From Lachnospiraceae bacterium (GTDB lineage: Bacteria > Bacillota > Clostridia > Lachnospirales > Lachnospiraceae), in NCBI GenBank assembly GCA_017626325.1, contig JAGAIZ010000044.1, forward strand, positions 1 through 64,000: a stretch of 64,000 nt of DNA, in the 5' to 3' direction. The notes beneath the pieces were generated by a model. It was not told the DNA's origin. It did no database searches and saw only the letters and a list, made by a program, of their open reading frames with translations. A program made the translations under genes and the position numbers. Shown here piece by piece: positions 24,517-32,530 of the stretch (the stretch's first letter is position 1; each line of letters starts with the position of its first letter).

Positions 24517-26385
24517 ATGAAGAAAATAGCAATGATATCCGACGGCTGGAAGCGGCTGATCACGTATGCGTGGATAGACGGCATTATGCGGTATATTCGT
24601 GAATCTGGAGAAGATATATGCCTGTACCAGTATAATTGTCATGGCAACTGGAGCAAGGATGAGAAGCATAATCATGGTGAGTACAATATTTATCAGCTTC
24701 CTGATCTGAGCGAGTTTGACGGTATTATTATGGACTGCATTAATATTATCGACAGCAAGCAGTTTGATAAGACCGTTGAGATGATCAGAGCAAGCCATGT
24801 GCCTGTAGTGAGTATTGCCAGCGATGTGGAAGGCTTTTACTATGCGGGAATCGACAATAAGAAGACGATCGCCGAGGTTATGGAACATCTGTTTACCGTT
24901 CATAACTGCAGGAGGTTTATTTTTGCGGGAGGACCGGAGGAAAATTTCGAGAACGGGCTGCGCGTGCAGTCATACCTGGAGAGTCTGGACGCTTTCGGGC
25001 TGTCCAGAGAGGACAATCCGGTCTGGTACGGCGATTATGATTTCTCAACAGGCGTGAAATATTTTAATAAAATGCGTAAGGAGCTGAAAGCCGGCGCCGC
25101 GTCTTTGCCGGATGTGTTCGTCTGTGCCAATGATAATATTGCGGCGGGACTTATCTACAAAGCGCAGAGATTCGGCTATTCGGTTCCGCGGGATTTCAGG
25201 GTGACCGGATTTGATAATCTGGACAAAGCCGTGTATTTCGATCCGCAGATTACTACGGTCGGGCTGGTGAGAGAAGTGATCGGGCATAAATGTATGGATA
25301 TTCTAATGGAAATCTGGGAAGGCAAGGATGTGCCGAGGAACCATTTTATCCCTTCTTCCTGTGTCTTTACAGAAAGCTGCGGATGTCCCAACAGCGGACT
25401 TCTTGATTATCGCGAGTACGCCAGGAATCAGATTATCGGCGACGTTGAGAAGCTCAGGAATGAAGAGAATCTGATTATTTTTCAGAGTGAAATCGTTCAA
25501 TACGATACTTATGAGCAGATCTTCCATAAAATAGCGGAGTACTTTATGAACCTGGAATGCGACGGGTATTTCGTTGTAGTCGATAAGCAGCTTTATGAGG
25601 GTGACAACGAAGATTCTTTTTCCGTTGACGGATATGATATGGAGCGAATGGTGGTAGCATGCGCGGCTGACCATAAGCAGTTCCTTGAGATGAAGGACGT
25701 ACGGGAACTGATGGACTATCTGGAACAGAACGGGAGCGGCAGCGCCTATATGTTCACACCGATTCATTTCCGTGAGCACGCGGTAGGATTCACCGTGATG
25801 AAGAATGGCAGGTTCCTGTATGATAATCCGTATTTCTATGATATACACAGTACGATTACGCAGACAATAGAGAATGTCTATAAGAAGCTGCAGCTCGAAA
25901 ATGCCAATAAGAAATTACGGGATATTTATAACAGGGATCAGATGACCGGATTGTATAACCGTATTGCGTACACGGAGATGATTGAACCGGAGTATCGTAA
26001 ATATTGCGCGCATAATCAGCGGTGCGCCCTGACTTTCCTGGACGCCGACTGCTTTAAGGAAATCAATGACCAGTATGGTCATGAGAAAGGCGACGAGATC
26101 CTGAAGCGTATCGCGCAGGTGCTGACGGAGCATTGTCCGGAGAACGGGTACGTTTACCGGTTTGGCGGCGATGAGTTTATCGTATTTTTTACTTGTGAAG
26201 ACGAGACGGAGCCGATGCGGTTCCGTGACCGGGTCAATGAAGCGCTGCATACATATGACATAGGTGTCAGTATGGGAATCGCTGTGACAGATCCTTCCTC
26301 CGGCAGGCGTCTGGATGATTATCTCAGGATGGCTGATCAGGACATGTATCGTATTAAGATGACGAAAAAGACATCGAGACATTAA
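24517..26385 (+). CDS. LacI-type sugar-sensor domain fused to GGDEF diguanylate cyclase
   Basis: Residues about 1-295 match the periplasmic-binding-like effector domain of LacI/XylR regulators (MKKIAMISDGWKR, DVFVCANDNIAAGLIYKAQR, VTGFDNL), but there is no helix-turn-helix before it and no signal peptide, so it is a cytosolic sensor. A middle region of about 130 residues may be GAF-like. The C-terminus (from about residue 467) is a GGDEF domain with DQMTGLYNR, FLDADCFKEIND and intact FGGDEF at about 549-554; no RxxD inhibitory site was seen. It should make cyclic di-GMP in response to a small ligand, perhaps a sugar given the GH13 neighbour 185 bases upstream. Confidence 0.88.
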   Translation: MKKIAMISDGWKRLITYAWIDGIMRYIRESGEDICLYQYNCHGNWSKDEKHNHGEYNIYQLPDLSEFDGIIMDCINIIDSKQFDKTVEMIRASHVPVVSIASDVEGFYYAGIDNKKTIAEVMEHLFTVHNCRRFIFAGGPEENFENGLRVQSYLESLDAFGLSREDNPVWYGDYDFSTGVKYFNKMRKELKAGAASLPDVFVCANDNIAAGLIYKAQRFGYSVPRDFRVTGFDNLDKAVYFDPQITTVGLVREVIGHKCMDILMEIWEGKDVPRNHFIPSSCVFTESCGCPNSGLLDYREYARNQIIGDVEKLRNEENLIIFQSEIVQYDTYEQIFHKIAEYFMNLECDGYFVVVDKQLYEGDNEDSFSVDGYDMERMVVACAADHKQFLEMKDVRELMDYLEQNGSGSAYMFTPIHFREHAVGFTVMKNGRFLYDNPYFYDIHSTITQTIENVYKKLQLENANKKLRDIYNRDQMTGLYNRIAYTEMIEPEYRKYCAHNQRCALTFLDADCFKEINDQYGHEKGDEILKRIAQVLTEHCPENGYVYRFGGDEFIVFFTCEDETEPMRFRDRVNEALHTYDIGVSMGIAVTDPSSGRRLDDYLRMADQDMYRIKMTKKTSRH

Positions 26386-26489
26386 TTGGGGGCTGTACAA
26401 AATTTGTCAGATGACATAAAATATTTATAAGGGAATTCATGCCAATGCAGGGCTTTTAAGAAATATCAGAAGAGGAAGGCGTGAGAGAA

Positions 26490-26726
26490 ATGAAAAGTTA
26501 TATTTTGGATTTGAATTCTATCGAGAAGGTAAAGGGCTTTGTGAAAGCAATAGAAGGGTTTGACGGATATTTCGATCTGGCGTCCGGCAGATATGTAATA
26601 GACGCGAAGTCTATAATGGGTATTTTTTCTATGGACTTGTCCAAGAAGGTGGAGTTCAGAATCCTGGAGACGAATCAGAGAATTTCCGAAGTGGAAGCGG
26701 CGATTGCTCCCTACATATTCAACTAA
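26490..26726 (+). CDS. HPr-like protein without the phospho-histidine (Crh-like)
   Basis: The 78-aa protein has the size and fold pattern of HPr, the PTS phosphocarrier, with the HPr regulatory-serine region preserved as DAKSIMGIFSMDL. The segment that should carry the active histidine reads LNSIEKVKGFV, and the whole protein has no His, so it cannot carry PTS phosphate. Bacillus Crh has the same logic: no His15 but Ser46, working with CcpA. ATG 26490 is chosen because GAGGAAGG is 10 bases upstream; GTG 26481 is too close. A possible promoter (TTGTCA-N16-TATAAG, 26404-26431) and a terminator bracket it. Confidence 0.78.
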   Translation: MKSYILDLNSIEKVKGFVKAIEGFDGYFDLASGRYVIDAKSIMGIFSMDLSKKVEFRILETNQRISEVEAAIAPYIFN

Positions 26727-26736
26727 CTTACCAGAC

Positions 26737-26772
26737 TGCCGATATGTGAGTGAATCATATATCGGCAATTTT
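26737..26772 (+). terminator. Intrinsic terminator after the HPr-like gene
   Basis: A 13-bp stem with one G-U pair, TGCCGATATGTGA (26737-26749) and TCATATATCGGCA (26755-26767), is followed by ATTTT. Confidence 0.85.
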
Positions 26773-26814
26773 CGTTGTAACAGATACCAGTCAAACAGGA
26801 AGAGGACGGCGGAT

Positions 26815-27963
26815 ATGAGATTAATGCATCTGGCGGATTTGCATATAGGGAAGAGAGTGAATGAATTTTCCATGCTGGAAGATCAGAAGGATATTTTGGA
26901 GCAGACGCTTACGATTGCCCGTAAGCAGAAGGTGGACGGCGTATTGATTGCGGGAGATGTCTATGACAAGGCGATTCCTTCTGTGGAGGCAGTTTCTTTG
27001 TTTGATGCGTTCTTAACAAAGCTTTCTGAGCAGCGTATCCCTGTCTATATGATCAGCGGTAATCATGATTCCGCACAACGCATTTCTTTCGGAGCAAGGC
27101 TCATGGAGAAGAGCGGTGTGCATGTGGCGGCGGAATATACAGGGGAACTAAAGAAGATCAGCGTAAGGGATGAATATGGAATTCTGGATATTTATCTGCT
27201 GCCTTTTATCAAGCCGGCTTATGTCAGAGCAGTCTGGGGAGAAGAAGCGGAGAAGGTCAGAACTTATCAGGAAGCTGTGGCTTTCGTGATGGACAAAGTC
27301 GTATTGGAGGAAGCGCACAGGAATCTTCTGGTGGCGCATCAGTTCGTAACGGGGGCATCCACCTGTGACTCGGAGGAGCATTCGGTGGGAGGAATGGATC
27401 AAGTGGAGGCCGCCTGTTTTAACGGATTTGATTATGTGGCGCTGGGGCATCTGCACGGACCGCAGACGGTGGGCTGCGATACGGTCAGATACGCGGGAAC
27501 TTTGCTGAAATACTCCTTTTCGGAGGTGAACCATGAGAAAAGCGTGACGATTGTTGATTTGAAGGAAAAGGGGAACGTAACGGTAGAAGCGTATCCTGTA
27601 AAGCCGCTGCATGATATGAGGAAAATCAGGGGAACTTATGAAGAGGTTACGAGGAAAAGCAGCTATGATCATACCGATACGGAGGATTATGTGCAGATTA
27701 CGCTGACGGATGAAGAGGATGTTTTCGACGCCGTAGGCAAGCTGCGGGTGATCTATCCGAATCTGATGCGGCTGGAGTACGATAATATGAGAACCAGAAG
27801 AAATGTTCAGATCAGTCTGTATGAGGCAGAAGAGGACAAGACGCCGATGGAGCTTGTGGAGGAACTATATAAGCTGCAGAACAATAAGCCCATGCGGGAA
27901 GAACAGAGACGGTATATGAAGGCTCTGATTACGGAAATATGGGAGGAACAGGAGCAAAGATGA
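26815..27963 (+). CDS. sbcD: Exonuclease subunit SbcD
   Basis: SbcD is the Mre11-like nuclease of the SbcCD complex, which opens hairpins and protein-blocked DNA ends. The 382-aa protein shows the metallophosphoesterase motifs LADLHIG, IAGDVYD, SGNHDS and GHLHGPQ. Many internal residues match the family (VAHQFVTGA, YAGTLLKYSFSE). The frame opens earlier, but the real start is ATG 26815 (MRLMHLADLHIG), preceded by AGAGGA. Its last codon overlaps sbcC as ATGA, so the two subunits are coupled. The preceding HPr-like gene is separated by a terminator, so a promoter should lie in the 40-base gap, though none is obvious. Confidence 0.96.
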   Translation: MRLMHLADLHIGKRVNEFSMLEDQKDILEQTLTIARKQKVDGVLIAGDVYDKAIPSVEAVSLFDAFLTKLSEQRIPVYMISGNHDSAQRISFGARLMEKSGVHVAAEYTGELKKISVRDEYGILDIYLLPFIKPAYVRAVWGEEAEKVRTYQEAVAFVMDKVVLEEAHRNLLVAHQFVTGASTCDSEEHSVGGMDQVEAACFNGFDYVALGHLHGPQTVGCDTVRYAGTLLKYSFSEVNHEKSVTIVDLKEKGNVTVEAYPVKPLHDMRKIRGTYEEVTRKSSYDHTDTEDYVQITLTDEEDVFDAVGKLRVIYPNLMRLEYDNMRTRRNVQISLYEAEEDKTPMELVEELYKLQNNKPMREEQRRYMKALITEIWEEQEQR

Positions 27964-30770
27964 GACCGCTGACATTGATTTTATCCGCATTCGGACCCTA
28001 TGCGGAAGAGACGCGTATTCCGTTTGATCAGTTGGGCACAAAAGGGTTGTATCTGATCACGGGAGATACCGGAGCAGGAAAAACATTTCTGTTTGACGCT
28101 ATCGTGTTCGCTCTGTATGGAGAGGCGAGCGGCAATGCCAGGGAGACTTCCATGTTCCGTTCCAAATATGCCGGGCAGGATACGGCGACTTATGTCACGC
28201 TGCGTTTCCGGCATCATGGGCAGGAGTACGAGATCACGAGAAGTCCCGAATATATGCGCCCCGCGAAACGGAGAGGCGGCATGACGCTTAGCCGTGCGGA
28301 GGCCGTACTGACATATCCGGACGGACATGTGGTGACGAAAAGCAAGGATGTGACGAGAGCGGTAATCGATCTGCTGGGGATTGACAAGAATCAGTTTACC
28401 CAGATCTCCATGCTGGCACAGGGAGAATTCCTGCGCCTGCTGTATGCGAAAACCGAAGAGCGAAGTAAGATTTTCAGAGAGATCTTTCATACGAAGGAAT
28501 ATATGATTCTGCAGGAAAAGCTTAAGAACGAATCCGGGCTTCTGCGGCAGAAGTGTGAGGAGAACAGCAAAAGCATAGAGCAGTACCGCGAGGGTATCCT
28601 CTGGGAGACGGAATGTCTGCCGCAGCAGGAGGATATTGCAATGACGCAGGGGCTGCTGGAAGCATTGGATGGAACAATTGACTGGGAGTGTCTGAGATTG
28701 TCAGAGATCAGCACCGGCCTGACAGAGACAGAGCGTGCCATGGAAGAGAATCAGAAGGCGCTGGGGAAGCTTCAGACACAGAAGAAGCTGCGGGAAGAAC
28801 TGGATAAGGCCGTTGCGGAGGCGGACAGACTGCAGCCATGTCTTCTGCCGCTTCGTGAAGAACTTGACGCACTTAAGCGGCAGAAGGAGCCGATGGAGGC
28901 GCTGAAAACGAAGATCCGTATGGAAGAAGAGAGGCTGTCCTCGTATGACGAGGCGGAGGTATTGGAGAAGCGGCAGGCACATACGCTGGAGAAACTTGCG
29001 CAGAAGGAACAGGAGCTTGCAGCGCGGCAGGAAAATGTCAGACAGATGCAGGAACGATACAAGGAAGCTAAGGAGCAGACAAAACTGCTGCAGAGCGAGG
29101 ATTTGCAGATGGTAAAAGTCCAACAGCAACTGGAGCAGGAAACCCGGCAGCATACGATGTGGCAGGAACTTCTGACGCAGTTGAAAGAAGCGGAGAGATT
29201 ATATCTGAAACTGAGGCAAAAGCAGGAGGAGTACCGGAAAGCTTACGCCCTGTATGAGAAGAGAAAGAAGTCCTACGAGCAGATGCAGCAGCATTATCTG
29301 GATGAGCAGGCCGGGGTACTGGCGCAGTCATTACAGGAAGGAAAGCCTTGTCCTGTCTGCGGCGCGACGCATCATCCCATGCCTGCTGCGGGTACAGAGA
29401 ACGCGCCGGACAAAGAGCAGGTGGCACAGGCGAAGGCGGGCTGGGAGAAAAGCAGTCTGACTATGCAGGATGCGAGCGCGGCGGCAGGCCGCGCCAGAGG
29501 AGCCTGGGAGAGCGCCGCACAGACGCTGCGCGTCCGTCTGGATGCTGCCGGAATCTGCCGTACTGCCGCAGAGACGGAAGGAATGGAAGCGGAAGAGAAT
29601 GAGAACCGGCTTCCTGCAGCATGGGATGGCGTAGAAGCGGAGCTGTCAGATAAGCTGCGCCTGAGCGGAGATAATATGGATGCGCTGCGGGAAAGCATTA
29701 CACAACTGCAGGAGAAGCAGCAAAAGGCAGACGCGCTGCAGAAGGCGCTGCCCGAAATGGAGCAGAAGATAAAAGAGGCGGAAGAGCAATGCGGTATAAG
29801 GGAAACCGAGATCCGGGACCTGAAAGTTGAAAAGGAAGTGTTGGCCGGGAAACTGCGGGACGTATACAGGGCGCTTCCCTGCGAGAGTAAGGAACAGGCC
29901 AAAGAGCAGATAAGAACCTGCAGAAGCACACTTACCGTATATGAAGAGAAGCTTATGAAAGCGGAGCAGGGTTACAGGGAGAAAGAGCGCGCCTGGCTGG
30001 ATGCCCTTCAGAAGCAGGAAACGCTGCGCCAACAGGTGGAACAGGAGCAGGCGGCAGCGAATCAGGAAACGCTTACGGCACAGCGCGGCGAGCTGCTTGC
30101 GCGTAAGCGTGCTTTGCAGGCAAAACAGCAGGAAATCACGCACCGGTATGAAACGAACAAAAAAGTCAAAGCTTGTATTGAGCAAAGAAGTAAGGAACTG
30201 TGCAGTCTGGAGAAACAGTGGAATCTTGTCCGGGAATTGTCGGATACGTGCGGCGGCAGCCTTTCGGGAAAGGATAAGATTATGTTGGAGACGTATGTCC
30301 AGATGCAGTACTTTGACCGGATCATCAGGCGCGCCAATACCAGATTCATGATTATGTCTGCGGGACAATATGAACTGGAACGCTCCAGGCAGGCTGAGAA
30401 TATGAAGAGTCAGAGCGGGCTGGAACTTGACGTAACAGACCACTATAATGGCACAAGGCGCAGCGTAAAGACTCTGTCCGGCGGCGAGGCTTTCCTGGCC
30501 TCCCTGTCTCTGGCGCTCGGACTTTCCGATGAGATTCAGTCTGTATCCGGCGGCATAGAACTGGATACCATGTTCGTGGACGAAGGCTTCGGTTCCCTGG
30601 ATGAGACTGCCCTGGATCAGGCGGTATACGCGCTTCAGAATCTGACGGAAGGAAACCGGCTGGTGGGAATCATATCTCATGTGAGTGAACTGCAGGAGCG
30701 GATCGATAAGAAGCTGATTGTGACGAAGGATGCCGCAAACGCAAGCAGAGTCCGTTTGGTGGCGGACTGA
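27960..30770 (+). CDS. sbcC: Exonuclease subunit SbcC
   Basis: SbcC is the Rad50-like ATPase that partners SbcD. The 936-aa protein has the Walker A motif GDTGAGKTFLFDAI near the N-terminus, two long coiled-coil arms rich in Glu, Gln and Lys, a zinc hook CPVCGATHHP in the middle, the ABC signature LSGGEAFLASLSLALGLSD and a Walker B FVDEGFGSLDE. The start ATG 27960 overlaps the sbcD stop and has AGGAG 5 bases upstream; the in-frame ATG at 27939 is less likely. Length and order are typical of Firmicute sbcDC operons. Confidence 0.97.
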   Translation: MRPLTLILSAFGPYAEETRIPFDQLGTKGLYLITGDTGAGKTFLFDAIVFALYGEASGNARETSMFRSKYAGQDTATYVTLRFRHHGQEYEITRSPEYMRPAKRRGGMTLSRAEAVLTYPDGHVVTKSKDVTRAVIDLLGIDKNQFTQISMLAQGEFLRLLYAKTEERSKIFREIFHTKEYMILQEKLKNESGLLRQKCEENSKSIEQYREGILWETECLPQQEDIAMTQGLLEALDGTIDWECLRLSEISTGLTETERAMEENQKALGKLQTQKKLREELDKAVAEADRLQPCLLPLREELDALKRQKEPMEALKTKIRMEEERLSSYDEAEVLEKRQAHTLEKLAQKEQELAARQENVRQMQERYKEAKEQTKLLQSEDLQMVKVQQQLEQETRQHTMWQELLTQLKEAERLYLKLRQKQEEYRKAYALYEKRKKSYEQMQQHYLDEQAGVLAQSLQEGKPCPVCGATHHPMPAAGTENAPDKEQVAQAKAGWEKSSLTMQDASAAAGRARGAWESAAQTLRVRLDAAGICRTAAETEGMEAEENENRLPAAWDGVEAELSDKLRLSGDNMDALRESITQLQEKQQKADALQKALPEMEQKIKEAEEQCGIRETEIRDLKVEKEVLAGKLRDVYRALPCESKEQAKEQIRTCRSTLTVYEEKLMKAEQGYREKERAWLDALQKQETLRQQVEQEQAAANQETLTAQRGELLARKRALQAKQQEITHRYETNKKVKACIEQRSKELCSLEKQWNLVRELSDTCGGSLSGKDKIMLETYVQMQYFDRIIRRANTRFMIMSAGQYELERSRQAENMKSQSGLELDVTDHYNGTRRSVKTLSGGEAFLASLSLALGLSDEIQSVSGGIELDTMFVDEGFGSLDETALDQAVYALQNLTEGNRLVGIISHVSELQERIDKKLIVTKDAANASRVRLVAD

Positions 30771-30773
30771 CGG

Positions 30774-30802
30774 TTGCTATGCGTCGGATTTTATGTTATT
30801 AT
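30774..30802 (+). promoter_or_regulatory. Promoter of the sufC operon
   Basis: TTGCTA (30774-30779) and TATTAT (30797-30802) are spaced by 17 bases, 4 bases after the sbcC stop codon. Confidence 0.68.
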
Positions 30803-30857
30803 GATCTATTATGGGATAGCTGATTAAGAGATAATCCCAGCCGTGTAAGGCGGCGGA

Positions 30858-31592
30858 ATGAGAGGAAATATGCTTGAATTGAAGAATATCTGTTTCTCGG
30901 CAGAGGACAGCAGCAAAGAGATAGAGATCCTGAAAAATGTCAGTGTTAAGATAGAGGAACGCTTCGTGGCGGTGACAGGTCCCAACGGCAGCGGCAAGTC
31001 GACGCTTGCCAAGATCGTGGCGGGCATCCTTAAGCCGGATTCCGGGCAGATTCTGTTAGACGGCGTGGACATCACGGATCTTTCCATTACGGAACGGGCG
31101 AATATGGGAATCAGCTTTGCGTTCCAGCAGCCGGTCCGGTTTAAGGGAATTCTGGTCAAGGATCTGTTGTCGATAGCATTGGGCAAGGACGCTACGATGG
31201 CGGAAATATGCGAGATGCTCTCGGAGGTGGGACTCTGCGCAAGAGATTATGTGAACAGGGAAGTAAACGGAAGTCTCTCGGGAGGCGAACTGAAAAGAAT
31301 TGAGATTGCCATGATTATGGCGCGCAAGACGAAGGTATCTATTTTCGACGAACCGGAGGCGGGCATTGATCTGTGGAGCTTCCAGAATCTGATCCGCGTG
31401 TTTGAGAAGATGTATGCGGCGACGAATGGCTCTATTCTGATCATATCGCATCAGGAACGTATCTTAAACATTGCGGACAAGATTATTCTGCTGGCTGACG
31501 GAGAGATCAGACAGATTGGCACGAAGGATGAAATTATGCCGGCGCTGTTGGGAAGCGGGCAGCCATGCAGGACATTAACGGATAAATTATAG
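30858..31592 (+). CDS. sufC: SufC-like Fe-S assembly ATPase
   Basis: SufC is the ABC-type ATPase that drives the SUF scaffold for iron-sulfur cluster assembly. The 244-aa protein has Walker A (GPNGSGKSTLAK), the Q-loop AFQQPVRFKG, the signature LSGGELKRIEIA, Walker B with FDEPEAGIDLW and the switch ISHQE. It is followed after 20 bases by a SufB/D-like gene and nothing else of the suf set, so it belongs to the minimal two-gene SUF-like layout (SmsC). ATG 30870 (MLELKN) is an alternative start with AGAGG 4 bases upstream. Transcription is likely from the promoter at 30774-30802. Confidence 0.92.
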   Translation: MRGNMLELKNICFSAEDSSKEIEILKNVSVKIEERFVAVTGPNGSGKSTLAKIVAGILKPDSGQILLDGVDITDLSITERANMGISFAFQQPVRFKGILVKDLLSIALGKDATMAEICEMLSEVGLCARDYVNREVNGSLSGGELKRIEIAMIMARKTKVSIFDEPEAGIDLWSFQNLIRVFEKMYAATNGSILIISHQERILNIADKIILLADGEIRQIGTKDEIMPALLGSGQPCRTLTDKL

Positions 31593-31612
31593 AAACAGAG
31601 GTGACGCTGTCA

Positions 31613-32530
31613 ATGGACGCAATACAACAAAGCTTATTGGAGCAGGTGGCAGGACTGCATGAGATTCCTGCCGGCGCGTACAATATCCGCGCCAACGGAC
31701 AGATGGCAGGCAGGAATACAACGGCCAATATCGATATTGTCAGCAAAGAGGACAGGTCGGGCATCGACATCAGGATCAAACCGGGAACGAAGAAGGAGAG
31801 CGTGCATATTCCCGTAGTCTTAAGCCAGAGCGGGTTGAAGGAAAGCGTGTACAATGATTTCTTCGTGGGTGAGGACTGCGACGTTACGATCATTGCGGGC
31901 TGCGGTATCCATAACGGAGGGGACGCGGCCTCGGAACATTCGGGAATCCACAGGTTTTTCATAGACAAGAACGCCAAAGTCAGATATGTGGAGAAGCATT
32001 ACGGCTCCGGAGACGGTCTCGGCGAGCGTGTGATGAATCCGACGACGGAGATACATCTTGCAGAGGGCGCGTCGCTGGAAATGGAGACGGTGCAGATCAA
32101 AGGAATCGATTCCACGAAGAGGGTGACGAAGGCGGAAGTGGCAGCGGGCGCTTCCTTAGTGATTCACGAGAAGATCATGACGCATGGGAAACAGTATGCC
32201 GAGACGGACTTCGTAGTGAATATGGAGGGGGAAGACTCCAGCGTGAATCTGGTGTCGCGGTCCGTGGCGAAGGAGCGTTCGAGCCAGTTATTTAAGAGCC
32301 GGATTATCGGCAACAGCAGATGTCAGGGGCACAGCGAGTGCGACGCGATCATCATGGATGAAGCCAGCGTCAGCGCCATACCGGAGCTTACTGCCAACAA
32401 TATCGATGCAAATCTGATTCACGAGGCAGCGATCGGCAAGATCGCCGGGGAACAGTTGATTAAGCTTATGACTCTGGGACTCACCGAGAAAGAAGCGGAA
32501 GAACAGATCGTAAACGGGTTTTTGAAATGA
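31613..32530 (+). CDS. SufB/SufD-like Fe-S scaffold protein
   Basis: This 305-aa protein is a short SufB/SufD homologue, lacking most of the N-terminal region of classical SufB (about 480 aa). The conserved C-terminal block is present: GHSECDAI with a cysteine, then AIPELTANN and LIHEAAIGKIAGEQL with the His-Glu pair. These correspond to the cluster-assembly region of SufB/SufD. With only sufC beside it, it resembles SmsB of the SUF-like minimal system described in archaea and anaerobes. ATG 31613 has GAGGTGA 8 bases upstream; the GTG at 31601 lies inside that site. Its stop overlaps the next gene as ATGA. Confidence 0.88.
   Translation: MDAIQQSLLEQVAGLHEIPAGAYNIRANGQMAGRNTTANIDIVSKEDRSGIDIRIKPGTKKESVHIPVVLSQSGLKESVYNDFFVGEDCDVTIIAGCGIHNGGDAASEHSGIHRFFIDKNAKVRYVEKHYGSGDGLGERVMNPTTEIHLAEGASLEMETVQIKGIDSTKRVTKAEVAAGASLVIHEKIMTHGKQYAETDFVVNMEGEDSSVNLVSRSVAKERSSQLFKSRIIGNSRCQGHSECDAIIMDEASVSAIPELTANNIDANLIHEAAIGKIAGEQLIKLMTLGLTEKEAEEQIVNGFLK

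Noticed and set aside
29646-30680. Frame of 344 codons on the - strand within sbcC
   Set aside because: It is an antisense shadow of the coiled-coil coding region, Leu/Phe-rich without motifs or a ribosome binding site.
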